Source of the DNA: Sphingobium naphthae
GTDB lineage: Bacteria > Pseudomonadota > Alphaproteobacteria > Sphingomonadales > Sphingomonadaceae
Direction: 5' to 3'
Assembly (NCBI RefSeq): GCF_020782235.1
Contig: NZ_JAJGNO010000003.1
Coordinates: 363,424 to 427,423 of the forward strand
DNA: 64,000 nucleotides
Part shown: positions 30,028-43,814 of the stretch, piece after piece
Layout of the letters: each line of letters opens with the position of its first letter
How positions within the stretch are numbered: the stretch's first letter is position 1
Notes under the pieces: model-generated
The model's database searches: none
What the model saw: the letters and a program-made list of their open reading frames with translations, nothing else
What the model was told of the DNA's origin: nothing
Made by a program: the position numbers and the translations under genes

Positions 30028-32823
30028 ATGGGTTACGAGAACCAGGATTTCGAGATCGAGCGCGGACCGAGCTGGGCGCGCGACAATTGGCCGCTGACGG
30101 ATACGGATGATCTGACCGGCGCGCTGGACCCCACGCAGATGCAGGTGGCTGTGAAGGCCGCTGCCAAGGCGCAGGGCAAGGCCGTGTCGGACGCGGACAT
30201 CGCCGCCGCCGCCGAAGACAGCATCCGCGCCATGATGCTGATCCGCACCTATCGGGTGCGCGGGCATCTGGCCGCCAATCTCGATCCGCTGGGCCTGGCC
30301 AAGCGTGACCAGCCGGCCGACCTGACGCCGGAATATCATGGTCTGACCGACCTCAACAAGAAGATCTACCTCGGCGGTTCGCTCGGTCTGCAATATGCGA
30401 CCGTCAGCGAACTGGTGGCGATCCTGCGGCAGAATTACTGCGGCAATGTCGGCCTGGAATATATGCATATCTCCGACGTGGAGGAGCGCCGCTTCCTGCA
30501 GGACCGGATGGAAGGCAAGGACAAGGAAATCCACTTCACGCCCGAGGGCAAGAAGGCGATCCTGGCCAAGGTCATCCAGGCCGAGCAATATGAGAAGTTC
30601 CTGGGCCGCAAATATGTCGGGACCAAGCGCTTTGGTCTGGACGGCGGCGAATCCATGATCCCCGCGCTCGAAGCCGTCATCAAATATGGCGGGTCGAGCG
30701 GCGTGCGCGAAATCGTGTTCGGCATGGCGCATCGCGGCCGCCTCAACGTGCTGGCCAATGTCATGGCCAAGGGCTTCCGCGTCATTTTCCACGAATTTTC
30801 CGGCGGCACCGCCAATCCGGAGGATGTCGGCGGATCGGGCGACGTCAAATATCACCTCGGCACCTCGACCGACCGCGAGTTTGACGGGATCAAGGTCCAC
30901 ATGTCGCTGGTCCCCAATCCCTCGCACCTCGAAACCGTCGATCCGGTGGTCCTGGGCAAGGTGCGCGCGCAGCAGACCTTCCGCGACGACCTTGCCAAGC
31001 ATGAGCAGGTGCTGCCGGTGCTGATCCATGGCGACGCGGCCTTTGCGGGCCAGGGCATCGTGTGGGAATGTTTCGGCTTCTCGGGCGTCCCCGGCTACAA
31101 TACCGGCGGCTGCGTCCATTTCGTCGTCAACAACCAGATCGGCTTCACCACCAGCCCGCAATTCTCGCGCGGCTCGCCCTATCCCAGCGACGTGGCCAAG
31201 GGCGTCCAGGCGCCGATCCTGCACGTCAATGGCGACGATCCCGAAGCCGTGACCTTCGCCTGCAAGCTGGCGATGGAATATCGCCAGAAATTCCATCGCG
31301 ACATCGTGATCGACATGTGGTGCTATCGCCGCTTCGGCCATAATGAAGGCGACGAGCCGTCGTTCACCCAGCCGCAAATGTATGCCAAGATCCGCCAGCA
31401 TCCGGCGGTCAGCGACATTTATTCGGCTCGCTTGAAGGCCGAAGGGCTGGTCGACGATGATTTCGTCAGCCAGACCACCGGCGACTTCGTCAACCATCTG
31501 GAGGACGAGTTCGAAGCGGCCAAGAGCTACAAGGCCAACAAGGCGGACTGGTTCGCCGGTCGCTGGTCGGGCCTGCACAAGCCCGCCGACGCCGAAACCG
31601 CGCGCCAGACGGTGGAAAGCGGCGTGTCGCAGAAGCTGTTCGACAGCCTGGGCCGCACCCTGACCACGGTTCCCGAGGGGCATAATGTCCACAAGACGCT
31701 GAAGCGCGTCCTCGACGCCAAGGCGGAGATGTTCAAGTCGGGCGCGAATTTCGACTGGGCGACCGGCGAGGCGCTGGCCTTCGGCTCGCTCCTGTCGGAA
31801 GGCTATGGCGTGCGCCTGTCGGGCCAGGATTCGGGCCGCGGCACCTTCAGCCAGCGGCATGCCGTCTGGGTCGATCAGGAAAATGAGAGCAAATATATCC
31901 CGCTCTCGACCGTGCCGCATGGCCGGTTCGAAGTGCTGGATTCGCCGCTTTCCGAATATGGCGTGCTGGGCTTCGAATATGGCTTTGCGCTCGCCGACCC
32001 CAAGAGCCTGGTGATCTGGGAAGCGCAGTTTGGCGATTTCGCCAACGGCGCGCAGATCATCTTCGACCAGTATATCGCTTCTTCGGAAACCAAGTGGCTG
32101 CGGTCCAACGGCCTCGTCTGCCTGTTGCCGCACGGCTATGAAGGGCAGGGCCCCGAACATAGCTCGGCGCGTCTGGAGCGGTATCTGCAGCTCTGCGCCG
32201 AAGGCAATATCCAGGTCGCGAACATCACGACCCCGGCCAATTATTTCCACGCGCTGCGTCGCCAGATGCTGCGGCCCTTCCGCAAGCCGCTGATCATCAT
32301 GGCGCCCAAGTCGTTGCTGCGGCACAAGGCGGCGGTCAGCAAGGCCGAGGACTTCCTGGGCGAAACGCACTTCAAGCGCATCCTGTCCGATCCCAACGGT
32401 TCGGCGGACGCGAACACGAAGCGCCTCGTGCTCTGCTCGGGCAAGGTCTTCTACGACCTGACCGAGGCGCGCGACGCCGCGGGCGACCAGGACACGCAGA
32501 TCGTGCGCATCGAACAGATTTATCCGTTCGCCACCGATGCGCTGGCCAAGCGCATCGAGCGCATGACCAATCTGGAAGATGTGGTCTGGTGCCAGGAAGA
32601 GCCGCGCAACAATGGCGCCTGGTTCTTCGTCGAGCCCTATGTCGAGGAAGCGCTGGCCAAGGCCGGCAAGGCGCCGATGCGCGCCCGCTATGCGGGTCGC
32701 AAGGCGTCGGCTTCGCCCGCCACGGGCCTGGCCAAGCGCCACGTCGCCGAACAGGCCGCCCTTGTTGCCGATGCGCTGGGTCACAGCGTGCGTGAAGAAA
32801 TCCGTCGCCAGAAGAAAGGCTGA
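30028..32823 (+). CDS. sucA: 2-oxoglutarate dehydrogenase E1 component
   Basis: Thiamine-diphosphate enzyme that decarboxylates 2-oxoglutarate and passes the succinyl group to the E2 lipoyl arm. 931 aa. N-terminal E2-binding segment (residues 1-80 with [11 protein letters not shown]), then the ThDP core with [13 protein letters not shown], the pyrophosphate-binding [10 protein letters not shown] and NNQIGFTT, and the C-terminal FSQRHAVW and EGQGPEHSS blocks. ATG 30028; open frame to 29959 is not conserved. 8 bp before sucB. Confidence 0.98.
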   Translation: MGYENQDFEIERGPSWARDNWPLTDTDDLTGALDPTQMQVAVKAAAKAQGKAVSDADIAAAAEDSIRAMMLIRTYRVRGHLAANLDPLGLAKRDQPADLTPEYHGLTDLNKKIYLGGSLGLQYATVSELVAILRQNYCGNVGLEYMHISDVEERRFLQDRMEGKDKEIHFTPEGKKAILAKVIQAEQYEKFLGRKYVGTKRFGLDGGESMIPALEAVIKYGGSSGVREIVFGMAHRGRLNVLANVMAKGFRVIFHEFSGGTANPEDVGGSGDVKYHLGTSTDREFDGIKVHMSLVPNPSHLETVDPVVLGKVRAQQTFRDDLAKHEQVLPVLIHGDAAFAGQGIVWECFGFSGVPGYNTGGCVHFVVNNQIGFTTSPQFSRGSPYPSDVAKGVQAPILHVNGDDPEAVTFACKLAMEYRQKFHRDIVIDMWCYRRFGHNEGDEPSFTQPQMYAKIRQHPAVSDIYSARLKAEGLVDDDFVSQTTGDFVNHLEDEFEAAKSYKANKADWFAGRWSGLHKPADAETARQTVESGVSQKLFDSLGRTLTTVPEGHNVHKTLKRVLDAKAEMFKSGANFDWATGEALAFGSLLSEGYGVRLSGQDSGRGTFSQRHAVWVDQENESKYIPLSTVPHGRFEVLDSPLSEYGVLGFEYGFALADPKSLVIWEAQFGDFANGAQIIFDQYIASSETKWLRSNGLVCLLPHGYEGQGPEHSSARLERYLQLCAEGNIQVANITTPANYFHALRRQMLRPFRKPLIIMAPKSLLRHKAAVSKAEDFLGETHFKRILSDPNGSADANTKRLVLCSGKVFYDLTEARDAAGDQDTQIVRIEQIYPFATDALAKRIERMTNLEDVVWCQEEPRNNGAWFFVEPYVEEALAKAGKAPMRARYAGRKASASPATGLAKRHVAEQAALVADALGHSVREEIRRQKKG

Positions 32824-32831
32824 GAAAGCGC

Positions 32832-34094
<1,263 letters not shown>

Positions 34095-34117
34095 TAATCA
34101 CCGGCTAGACCCTACAT

Positions 34118-34237
34118 CCGTTCGGGCTGAGCCTGTCGAAGCCCCGCCGTTTTTTCCTTTCGTGAAAAGGCAAAAGAAAAAGTACAGCCCTTCGACAGGT
34201 TGAAGCGAGACACGCGGCTCGCTTCAAGGGCGAACGG
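34118..34237. repeat. Composite palindromic (REP/BIME-like) element between sucB and lpd
   Basis: The arm CCGTTCGGGCTGAG-CCTGTCGAAG (34118-34141) is matched in inverse by CTTCGACAGG (34190-34199) and GGGCGAACGG (34228-34237). The second arm is split by a perfect 10-bp inverted repeat, TTGAAGCGAG (34200-34209) and CTCGCTTCAA (34218-34227). The AT-rich middle is itself partly self-complementary. This CTTCGACAGG-CTCAG type of repeat is scattered through sphingomonad genomes, so this is a mobile-repeat remnant inside an operon. Confidence 0.75.
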
Positions 34238-34246
34238 AGATTTGCA

Positions 34247-37305
<3,059 letters not shown>

Positions 37306-37310
37306 TCCTT

Positions 37311-37455
37311 CCTCCCTGCGTCGGGGAGGGCGACCGCTGGCGGAGCCAGTGGTGGAGGGGGCGCGCGACCGGGCGCTGCCTCCGCTGACGTTCCGCCTGA
37401 CGCCAGCCTTCACCACCACGTCGCTGCATCGCCCTCTTCCCCTGCGAGGGAGAAT
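37311..37455. repeat. Palindromic repeat element between guaB and the RsmB-like gene
   Basis: A 145-bp imperfect palindrome. Its left end has CCTCCCTGCG-TC-GGGGAGGG and GTGGTGGAG; its right end has the complements CACCACC and CGCCCTCTTCCCC-TGCGAGGGAG. Elements of this CTCCCC-TGCG-GGGGAG type are frequent in sphingomonads. The last bases (GAGGGAG) act as ribosome site of the next gene. Confidence 0.65.
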
Positions 37456-38631
37456 ATGACTCCCTCCGCGCGCATCCAGGCTGCGATCGATCTGCTCGAT
37501 GCCATCATCGCATCGGCGCGCGACGGCGGGCCGGCGGCCGACACGCTGATTGCCCGCTATTTCAAGGAGCGGCGCTATGCCGGGTCGCGCGATCGCCGCG
37601 CGGTGCGCGATCATGTCTATGACGCGATCCGCCGCGCGGGCGAGCGACCCGAAACCGGTCGCGCGGCGATGATTGGCCTGGCGCAGGACCAGCCCGATCT
37701 TGCCGCCTTGTTCGACGGGTCGCCCCATGCGCCGCTGCCGATCGAGCCGGGGGAGGCCGGCGCGCCTGCGGGCGACGTGCCGGCCTGGCTCCAACCGCTG
37801 CTGGCTGCCCCCGTGGAGCAGGATGCGCTGCTTGGCCGCGCGCCGGTCGACCTGCGCGTCAATCGGCTCAAGGCCGCGCCGGCGGATGTCGCGCCCTTGC
37901 TGCCCGACGCCGCGCCCATTCCCGGCCTGCCAGATGCGCTGCGCCTGCCCGAAGGCTGGCCGATCGAGCAACAGCCCGTCTGGAGGGATGGGCTGGTCGA
38001 GGTGCAGGATGCCGGCAGCCAGTGGATCGCGGCCGCCTGCGATGCGCAGCCGGGGATGACCGTGGCCGATCTGTGCGCAGGCGCCGGGGGCAAGACGCTG
38101 GCGCTCGCCGCCGCCATGGCGGGGCAGGGGAGGCTGATCGCCGCCGACACCATCCGCACTCGCCTCGCCCGGCTCGAACCGCGGGCGCAGCGCGCCGGCG
38201 CGACATTCATCGAAACGCTGCTGCTGGATCAGAGCCATGAAGCGCGCGGGCTGGCCGCATTGCAGGCGCAGGCCGATCTGGTGCTGATCGACGCGCCCTG
38301 TTCGGGCACCGGCACCTGGCGGCGCAATCCCGAGGCGCGCTGGCGGCTGACCCCCGCGCGGCTCGACCGGCTGATCGGCGAACAGGCGCGTATCCTGGAT
38401 TTCGCCGCGCCGCTGGTGAAGCCGGGCGGGGTGCTGCTCTATGCCACATGCGCGCTGGTGGACCGCGAAGGACGCGATCAGGTCGCAGCCTTCCTGGCGC
38501 GCCATGCCGGCTGGACGGCCGATCCGATCGACCTGCCGGTCGGGCGGGCGCATGGCGGCGGAACCCTGCTGACGCCCGGCCATGATGGCAGCGACGGCTT
38601 CTTCTTCGCGCGGCTGCGCCGGGGCGCATGA
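37456..38631 (+). CDS. RsmB/NOP family RNA (cytosine-5) methyltransferase
   Basis: 391 aa. Probable rRNA m5C methyltransferase (RsmB/Sun type). Helical N-terminal part lacking a clear NusB domain, then the Rossmann domain with motif [15 protein letters not shown], motif [18 protein letters not shown] and motif [11 protein letters not shown] holding the catalytic and release cysteines. The start lies inside the end of a repeat element, 4 bp behind GAGGGAGA. It overlaps the next frame by 4 bp. Confidence 0.92.
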   Translation: MTPSARIQAAIDLLDAIIASARDGGPAADTLIARYFKERRYAGSRDRRAVRDHVYDAIRRAGERPETGRAAMIGLAQDQPDLAALFDGSPHAPLPIEPGEAGAPAGDVPAWLQPLLAAPVEQDALLGRAPVDLRVNRLKAAPADVAPLLPDAAPIPGLPDALRLPEGWPIEQQPVWRDGLVEVQDAGSQWIAAACDAQPGMTVADLCAGAGGKTLALAAAMAGQGRLIAADTIRTRLARLEPRAQRAGATFIETLLLDQSHEARGLAALQAQADLVLIDAPCSGTGTWRRNPEARWRLTPARLDRLIGEQARILDFAAPLVKPGGVLLYATCALVDREGRDQVAAFLARHAGWTADPIDLPVGRAHGGGTLLTPGHDGSDGFFFARLRRGA

Positions 38632-38723
38632 ATCAGCCCATGGACAAAGCCGCGCAAAATCGCGACACTTGCCCCTTGGACCCGAGCCCGGAATCATCGC
38701 CTGAAACATGGCTGGAGAAGATA

Positions 38724-39242
38724 ATGCGTTTCACCCCTGCCTCGATTGCCCTTGCCGCGCTGCTGACCACCGTGTCCAGCATGGGCCTCAGCCAGCGGCC
38801 GGACAATCAGATCAGCCCGCGCTCGATCGAATGGCAGAAGGCCGGTGAAGCCGCGCGCAAGGCGGGCAATCTTGCGGGCGCGACCGATGCGCTGGAAAGC
38901 GCGCTGGCGGTCGATCCGCGCAACCGCGCCGCCTATGTCGACCTGGCCGAAGTCGCGCGCGCGCAGGGCCTGCAGGGCAAGGCGATCCGGCTCTACAAGG
39001 AAGCCTTGCTGCTCGACCCGACCGATGTCGTCGCGCTGGCGGGGCAGGGCGAGGCGATGATGGAAAAGGGCGCGGTCGCGCGCGCCAAGGAAGTGCTGGC
39101 GCAGGCGCAGAAGCTCTGCAAGGCCGATTGCGCGCCGGTCGGCCAGCTGGCGGCCGCGATCCAGAAGGGCCCGCCCGCCGTCGCTATGACCACGAAGGAC
39201 GCCGTGCCGTCGCCGAAGGGCGAGACCACCGAGCAGCCCTGA
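38724..39242 (+). CDS. Exported tetratricopeptide-repeat protein
   Basis: 172 aa: signal peptide (1-26), two or three TPR units between about residues 35 and 110, and a low-complexity tail. Likely a periplasmic scaffold of unknown partner. ATG 38724 has GGAGAAG at 38713-38719 and opens the signal peptide; an ATG at 38628 overlapping the preceding gene would add 32 non-signal residues and is less likely. Ends 10 bp before the convergent hemW. Confidence 0.8.
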   Translation: MRFTPASIALAALLTTVSSMGLSQRPDNQISPRSIEWQKAGEAARKAGNLAGATDALESALAVDPRNRAAYVDLAEVARAQGLQGKAIRLYKEALLLDPTDVVALAGQGEAMMEKGAVARAKEVLAQAQKLCKADCAPVGQLAAAIQKGPPAVAMTTKDAVPSPKGETTEQP

Positions 39243-39252
39243 TCCCGCCTGT

Positions 39253-40431
39253 TCAGACGGTGACGATTTCCGGCAGGATGGCGTCCAGCAGCAACATGCC
39301 GGCGGCCGCCACCTGAAGCCGCGTGCCCTGCCGGTGAAGCAGGCCGATGTCGATCAGCTGCGCGATCGCGCGTTCGTCCACCAGCTGCGGCGTGGAAAGG
39401 CCCGAGAGCGCGGCGATCCGGTCCAGGTCCACCCCTTCGTTCAGCCGCAGCCCCATCAGCAGCGCCTCGCGCGCGCGGTCCTCGCCCGCCAGCGGTTCCT
39501 CGCTCTGTGCGCCATGGCCGTTGCGCGCCATCGCGCTCATCCAGTTTTCCGGCTTCTTGTGGCGCATCGTCGCCTGGCCGGTCCGCCGGCCATGCGCGCC
39601 GGGGCCGATGCCGACATAGTCGCCATAGCGCCAATAGGTCAGGTTATGCCGGCTTTCCTGCCCCGGCCGGGCATGGTTGCTGATCTCATAGGCGGGGATG
39701 CCCGCCGCGCCCGTCATCGCCTGGGTCAGCTCGTAGAGCGTCGCGCCATGGTCGGGATCGGCCGGCGTCAGCTTGCCCTGCGCGACCAGCGTCGCGAAGC
39801 GCGTCCCCGGCTCGATCGTCAGCTGATAGAGCGACAGATGCCCGGTGCCATAACCCAGAGCCTGCGCCAGTTCCGCTTCCCAATCGGCCTCGCTCTGCCC
39901 CGGCCGGGCGTAGATGAGGTCGAAGCTGACGCGGTCGAACACGCGCTGCGCCGTCGTCAGCGCCGCCAGCCCTTCGTCCACGCCATGCGCGCGTCCCAGG
40001 AACTGTAGCGCTTCGTCGTTGAGCGCCTGCAGCCCCAGCGACACGCGGTTGACCCCCGCCGCGCCCAGATCGGCGAAGCGCGCGGCCTCGACCGAATTGG
40101 GGTTGGCCTCCAGCGTGATTTCAACGTCCGCCGACAGGCCCCAATGGCGATCGGCCGCCGCGATCAGGTCCGCGACCAGCGCCGGCGGCATCAGCGAAGG
40201 CGTGCCGCCGCCGAAGAAGATCGACGTCACCCGACGCCCGCGCGTCAACGCCGCTTCATGCGCCATGTCCGTGAGCAGCGCGCCGCGCCAGGCGTCGGTG
40301 TCGACCTGGTCGCGCACATGGCTGTTGAAATCGCAATAGGGGCATTTGGACACGCAGAAGGGCCAATGGATATAGAGCGCCAAAGGCTCCGCGGCGTGCG
40401 TGGCGGATGAGGGGAGGGCGGAGACCGACAT
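39253..40431 (-). CDS. hemW: Radical SAM protein HemW (haem chaperone)
   Basis: 392 aa, HemN-like radical SAM protein. The cluster motif is C-x3-C-x2-C at Cys26, 30, 33 (FCVSKCPYCDF), without the extra Cys of true HemN, so HemW, which binds haem and delivers it to respiratory proteins. FFGGGTPSLM and EANPNSV are normal. In many relatives it follows rdgB directly; here a lipoprotein gene on the other strand separates them. Confidence 0.95.
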   Translation of the reverse strand: MSVSALPSSATHAAEPLALYIHWPFCVSKCPYCDFNSHVRDQVDTDAWRGALLTDMAHEAALTRGRRVTSIFFGGGTPSLMPPALVADLIAAADRHWGLSADVEITLEANPNSVEAARFADLGAAGVNRVSLGLQALNDEALQFLGRAHGVDEGLAALTTAQRVFDRVSFDLIYARPGQSEADWEAELAQALGYGTGHLSLYQLTIEPGTRFATLVAQGKLTPADPDHGATLYELTQAMTGAAGIPAYEISNHARPGQESRHNLTYWRYGDYVGIGPGAHGRRTGQATMRHKKPENWMSAMARNGHGAQSEEPLAGEDRAREALLMGLRLNEGVDLDRIAALSGLSTPQLVDERAIAQLIDIGLLHRQGTRLQVAAAGMLLLDAILPEIVTV

Positions 40432-40586
40432 TGCGGCCGCCCTTAGCGGGGATCGCGCGCCGGGGCCAGCATCGCGTCGCGCCGGCAGCAGAGCGCGGCT
40501 CGTCGCACCTGCGCCACCGTCGCGCCCGCCGCTCGAACTTTTGGCCCGGGACGCGCATTGACGGGGCAGTGAAGGAAGGAAGATCC

Positions 40587-41381
40587 ATGGCCCGACCCGC
40601 TGCGTTCCCGTCCCATGGCCTGTTGGCCGGCATGCTCCTGACGCTGGCGGCCTGCGGCGCGCCTCCCGGACAGCAGGCGGCCAGCGGCAACGACGGCGCC
40701 GCGCCCGATGCGGCTTCGGGCGCCATATCGGCCGGCGGCGGCGCGCCGGCGCCCGATCCCGCTCCCGCCAATGTCACGCCCGCGCCCGATTCCGCGGCGC
40801 AATCCGCCGCCGCTGCGCCGCTCGCCTGCTCCGCCGACATCGGCGCCGCCGCGGCGGAGCGGCTGGCCAGGACCTGCCGCAATGTCTCGCCCGCGACTCG
40901 CCCGCCCTGCAACGTTGCCAACAGCTGCGCCATCATGCAGGACGAAATCGCGCGCAGCTGCGCCCTGTTCGATGGCAAGGGCGAGCCGATGGACGGGTGC
41001 GGCCCCGATCCCAAGGGCATGGCGGCCGCCGCCGATGTCGTGAAACGCTATTATGCCGCGCTCAATGCCCGCGACTATGGCACTGCCTGGGCGCAATGGG
41101 GGAATGACGGCCCGCCCGACCAGACGATGGAGCGCTTCCGCGCGGGCTTTGCCGATACGCGCTCGACTCAGGTGACGATCGGCCGGATGGAGCCGGGCGA
41201 CGCCGGCGCCGGGTCCGTCTATCAGACCGTGCCGGTGAAGGTCGACGCGGTGCTCAAGGACGGGAAGCGCCAGCGCTTTGCCGGCCGCTATGTCGTGCGC
41301 CGCGTCAACGACGTCGATGGCGCCAGCGCCGACCAGCGCCGCTGGCACATCGATTCGGCGCAGTTGAAACCGGTTGGCTGA
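40587..41381 (+). CDS. Putative lipoprotein with Ala/Pro-rich linker
   Basis: 264 aa. Lipobox LAAC near residue 22, then about 60 residues of Ala/Pro/Gly/Asp, then a Cys-containing segment (six Cys between 80 and 140) and a C-terminal fold (about 145-264) like NTF2-type small domains (KRYYAALNARDYGTAWAQW). Function unknown. ATG 40587 lies behind GAAGGAAGGAAG. It is embedded between reverse-strand housekeeping genes. Confidence 0.82.
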   Translation: MARPAAFPSHGLLAGMLLTLAACGAPPGQQAASGNDGAAPDAASGAISAGGGAPAPDPAPANVTPAPDSAAQSAAAAPLACSADIGAAAAERLARTCRNVSPATRPPCNVANSCAIMQDEIARSCALFDGKGEPMDGCGPDPKGMAAAADVVKRYYAALNARDYGTAWAQWGNDGPPDQTMERFRAGFADTRSTQVTIGRMEPGDAGAGSVYQTVPVKVDAVLKDGKRQRFAGRYVVRRVNDVDGASADQRRWHIDSAQLKPVG

Positions 41382-41399
41382 GACCTGTAGGCTGAGCCT

Positions 41400-42029
41400 T
41401 CAGAACACCGCCTTGACCAGCTGCGCGAACGCGTCGGCGCGATGGCTCATGGCGTGCTTTTTGTCCGGGTCCATCTCGCCAAAGCTGATGGCATGGCCAT
41501 GGGGCTGGAACATCGGATCATAGCCGAACCCCTTGTCGCCGCGCGGCGGCCAGATGATCGTGCCATCGACCCGGCCCTCGAACGCCTCGACATGGCCGTC
41601 CGGCCAGGCGAGCGCCAGCGCGCAGACGAAATGCGCGTCATGCCCCACCTCCGGCCCCTTGGCCTCGATCCCGTCCCAGACCTTCCGCATGGCGAGGGCG
41701 AAATCCTTGTCCGGCCCGGCCCAGCGCGCCGAAAACAGCCCCGGATCGCCGCCCAGCGCCTCGACGCACAGGCCGCTATCGTCGGCCAGCGCGGGCAGGC
41801 CGGACAGGTCGGCCGCCTGCAACGCCTTCAATTCCGCATTGGCGATGAAGGTCGTGCCGGTTTCCTCGGGCTCGGGCAGGTCCAGGCTCCCTGCCGAAAT
41901 CGGCTCGATGCCATAAGGGCCCAGCAGCGCCGCGATTTCGCGCACCTTGCCGGCATTATGGCTGGCGATCACCAGCTTGCCCGGCTGCAACTTGCGGATC
42001 GCCTGTTCCTGTCCGAAATCGTCGCTCAT
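41400..42029 (-). CDS. rdgB: dITP/XTP pyrophosphatase
   Basis: House-cleaning NTPase that removes deaminated purine nucleotides. 209 aa; substrate motif [10 protein letters not shown] near residue 23, [19 protein letters not shown]-type block [10 protein letters not shown], and the C-terminal SHRADA. A 20-residue N-terminal extension precedes the usual start. Confidence 0.96.
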   Translation of the reverse strand: MSDDFGQEQAIRKLQPGKLVIASHNAGKVREIAALLGPYGIEPISAGSLDLPEPEETGTTFIANAELKALQAADLSGLPALADDSGLCVEALGGDPGLFSARWAGPDKDFALAMRKVWDGIEAKGPEVGHDAHFVCALALAWPDGHVEAFEGRVDGTIIWPPRGDKGFGYDPMFQPHGHAISFGEMDPDKKHAMSHRADAFAQLVKAVF

Positions 42030-42034
42030 GGGTC

Positions 42035-42283
42035 TTACCCTTTATGTTTTTCGGTATGAATGTGCATTAACGTGAGGCCGGTGCCCGCGACAATTATATA
42101 GGCTGTTGCGCATATATACATGCCTGCGCTGCCTTCGTCGAAGACGTCAAGCATCAGGCAGAGCAAGGCGTAGGTCGAGGCCAGCGTGGAGAATAAAAGG
42201 AGCCAGCCTTTCCAATGCACGGGGATAACCCAGAAGGAAAAGATATAGCTTCTGAACCACGGCCTTTTGTCGGGCATCGGCAT
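42035..42283 (-). CDS. Small two-helix membrane protein
   Basis: 82 aa, not recognised. Two hydrophobic segments (about residues 25-45 and 53-73), a charged N-terminus and a His/Lys-rich end (HIHTEKHKG). A good ribosome site (GGAG, 6-9 bp before the start at 42283) supports translation. It lies 5 bp before rdgB in the same orientation and is preceded by a palindromic element, so it may be a local insertion in the rph-rdgB unit. Codon use is AT-richer than neighbours. Confidence 0.65.
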   Translation of the reverse strand: MPMPDKRPWFRSYIFSFWVIPVHWKGWLLLFSTLASTYALLCLMLDVFDEGSAGMYICATAYIIVAGTGLTLMHIHTEKHKG

Positions 42284-42294
42284 ATTCTCTCCAT

Positions 42295-42385
42295 CCCGTC
42301 ATCCCGGCGGAGGCCGGGATCTCCCTTCTGGGTCAGTGCGTGGCCAAAAGAAAAGAGGGATGCCAGCCTTCGCTGGCATGACGGG
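42295..42385. repeat. Double-hairpin palindromic element between rph and rdgB
   Basis: Two hairpins, ATCCCGGC/GCCGGGAT (42301-42320, loop GGAG) and ATGCCAGC/GCTGGCAT (42360-42379, loop CTTC), enclosed by an outer inverted repeat CCCGTCAT (42295-42302) and ATGACGGG (42378-42385). This is the widespread GTCATCCCGGC-type intergenic repeat. Confidence 0.75.
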
Positions 42386-42402
42386 GATGGTTGATGCTTA
42401 CT

Positions 42403-43119
42403 TTACCGCCCCGTCGCGACATCCTGCGCCGCGAAGATCTTGGCGCAACCGATCCGCGCCAGGCGCAGCAGGCGCAGCAGCTCTTCCTCGTCATAGGCCG
42501 CGCCCTCGGCCGTCGCCTGCACTTCGGCGAACTTGCCGTCGCCGGTCAGGATCAGGTTCGCATCCGTTTCCGCATTGCTGTCCTCGGCGTAATCGAGGTC
42601 GAGCACCGGCGTGCCTTCGTAGATGCCGCAGCTGATCGCCGCGACCTTCTGGATGATCGGGTCCTGCGTCAGCGCGCCCGACGCAAGCAGCTTGTCCACT
42701 GCGATGCGCAGCGCCACCCAGCTGCCCGAAATCGCGGCCGTGCGCGTGCCGCCATCGGCCTGGATCACGTCGCAATCGACCACGATCTGCCGCTCGCCCA
42801 GCGCCTTGAGGTCGACGACCGTGCGCAGCGATCGCCCGATCAGCCGCTGGATTTCCTGCGTGCGGCCCGACTGCTTGCCCTTGGCCGCTTCACGGCTGCC
42901 GCGCGTGTGGGTGGCGCGGGGCAGCATGCCATATTCGGCCGTGACCCAGCCCTGGCCCTTGCCGCGCAGGAAGGGCGGCACTTTCTCCTCAACCGACGCG
43001 GTGCACAGCACGCGCGTGTCGCCGAAGCTGACCAGGCAGCTGCCCTCGGCATGGATGGTGAAGCCGGGCTCCATGGTGATGTCGCGCATCTGGTCGGGCG
43101 CGCGGCCGGAAGGACGCAT
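42403..43119 (-). CDS. rph: Ribonuclease PH
   Basis: Phosphorolytic 3' exoribonuclease trimming tRNA precursors. 238 aa; [11 protein letters not shown] start, the RSRR-like [14 protein letters not shown] block and the [19 protein letters not shown] active-site region. ATG 43119 gives the canonical length. Confidence 0.97.
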   Translation of the reverse strand: MRPSGRAPDQMRDITMEPGFTIHAEGSCLVSFGDTRVLCTASVEEKVPPFLRGKGQGWVTAEYGMLPRATHTRGSREAAKGKQSGRTQEIQRLIGRSLRTVVDLKALGERQIVVDCDVIQADGGTRTAAISGSWVALRIAVDKLLASGALTQDPIIQKVAAISCGIYEGTPVLDLDYAEDSNAETDANLILTGDGKFAEVQATAEGAAYDEEELLRLLRLARIGCAKIFAAQDVATGR

Positions 43120-43264
43120 AGTCAGTCTCCAACTAGGATCAGGCCGGCAGGCCTCGATGGGCCGATGCCGCCAATGCGCCGAAAGGCGCACTTGCAGCGC
43201 CGCTTAGCGCCCGGGGACGCGACTTGCCAGTGTCCAGCGCGCCAATTGGACGATATGAGGGGGT

Positions 43265-43774
43265 ATGACGACGAAAATCATGATCGTGGCCGGCCTCCTG
43301 GTGCTGGCGGGATGCACGAGCGAAAGGGAGGGGCTGGAACCGCCAAAGGCGCCGGGCGACGTGATCCGCTTCACGGCCGGTCGCTGCTTCGGCGCGTGCC
43401 CGACCTACACGGTGCAGGTGTCGCCCGACGGATCGGGCCTGCTGGAGCCCGAGCGCAACACCTCCGTCCCCGGCGCGACGCGCTTCACCCTGTCGAACGC
43501 GCAATATCGCCGGCTGGTCACCACGCTGGCGCCGCACCGGCCGCCCACGGGCACGACGCAGCGCATCGCCCATGGCGAAAATTGCGACAGCTTCGCCACC
43601 GATCTGCCGGCCTATAAGGTCGAATGGAGCCGCCCGGGTCAGGACGCGACGAAGCTGGAATTCCAGTCGGGGTGCATGGACCCGCGCTATGGCAAGTTGC
43701 GCGTCGCGATCGCGTCCGTTCCGAAAATCCTCGATGTCGAGCGGATGCTGAACCCGCGCGCGGTGACGCCCTGA
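43265..43774 (+). CDS. DUF6438-type lipoprotein
   Basis: 169 aa. Lipobox LVLAGC at residues 12-17, then one domain of about 120 residues with GRCFGACPTYTVQVSPDG, the pattern of DUF6438. Function unknown; predicted outer-membrane anchored. It is divergent from rph, with a 145-bp gap, and 40 bp before hrcA. Confidence 0.8.
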   Translation: MTTKIMIVAGLLVLAGCTSEREGLEPPKAPGDVIRFTAGRCFGACPTYTVQVSPDGSGLLEPERNTSVPGATRFTLSNAQYRRLVTTLAPHRPPTGTTQRIAHGENCDSFATDLPAYKVEWSRPGQDATKLEFQSGCMDPRYGKLRVAIASVPKILDVERMLNPRAVTP

Positions 43775-43778
43775 CCAT

Positions 43779-43807
43779 CTTGAGCGGGACGGCCGCCTTG
43801 CCTAGAT
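43779..43807 (+). promoter_or_regulatory. Candidate heat-shock (RpoH) promoter for hrcA-grpE
   Basis: CTTGAG (43779-43784), 16-bp spacer, CCTAGAT (43801-43807), close to the alphaproteobacterial RpoH pattern CTTG...CYTATNT. Transcription would begin about 43813, only a base or two before the hrcA ATG at 43815, giving a leaderless message; no ribosome site is visible. No CIRCE repeat is present. Confidence 0.4.
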
Positions 43808-43814
43808 AGACGCC

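Noticed and set aside
29941..32784. A 947-codon reverse-strand open frame
   Set aside because: Antisense of sucA with no recognisable fold or ribosome site.
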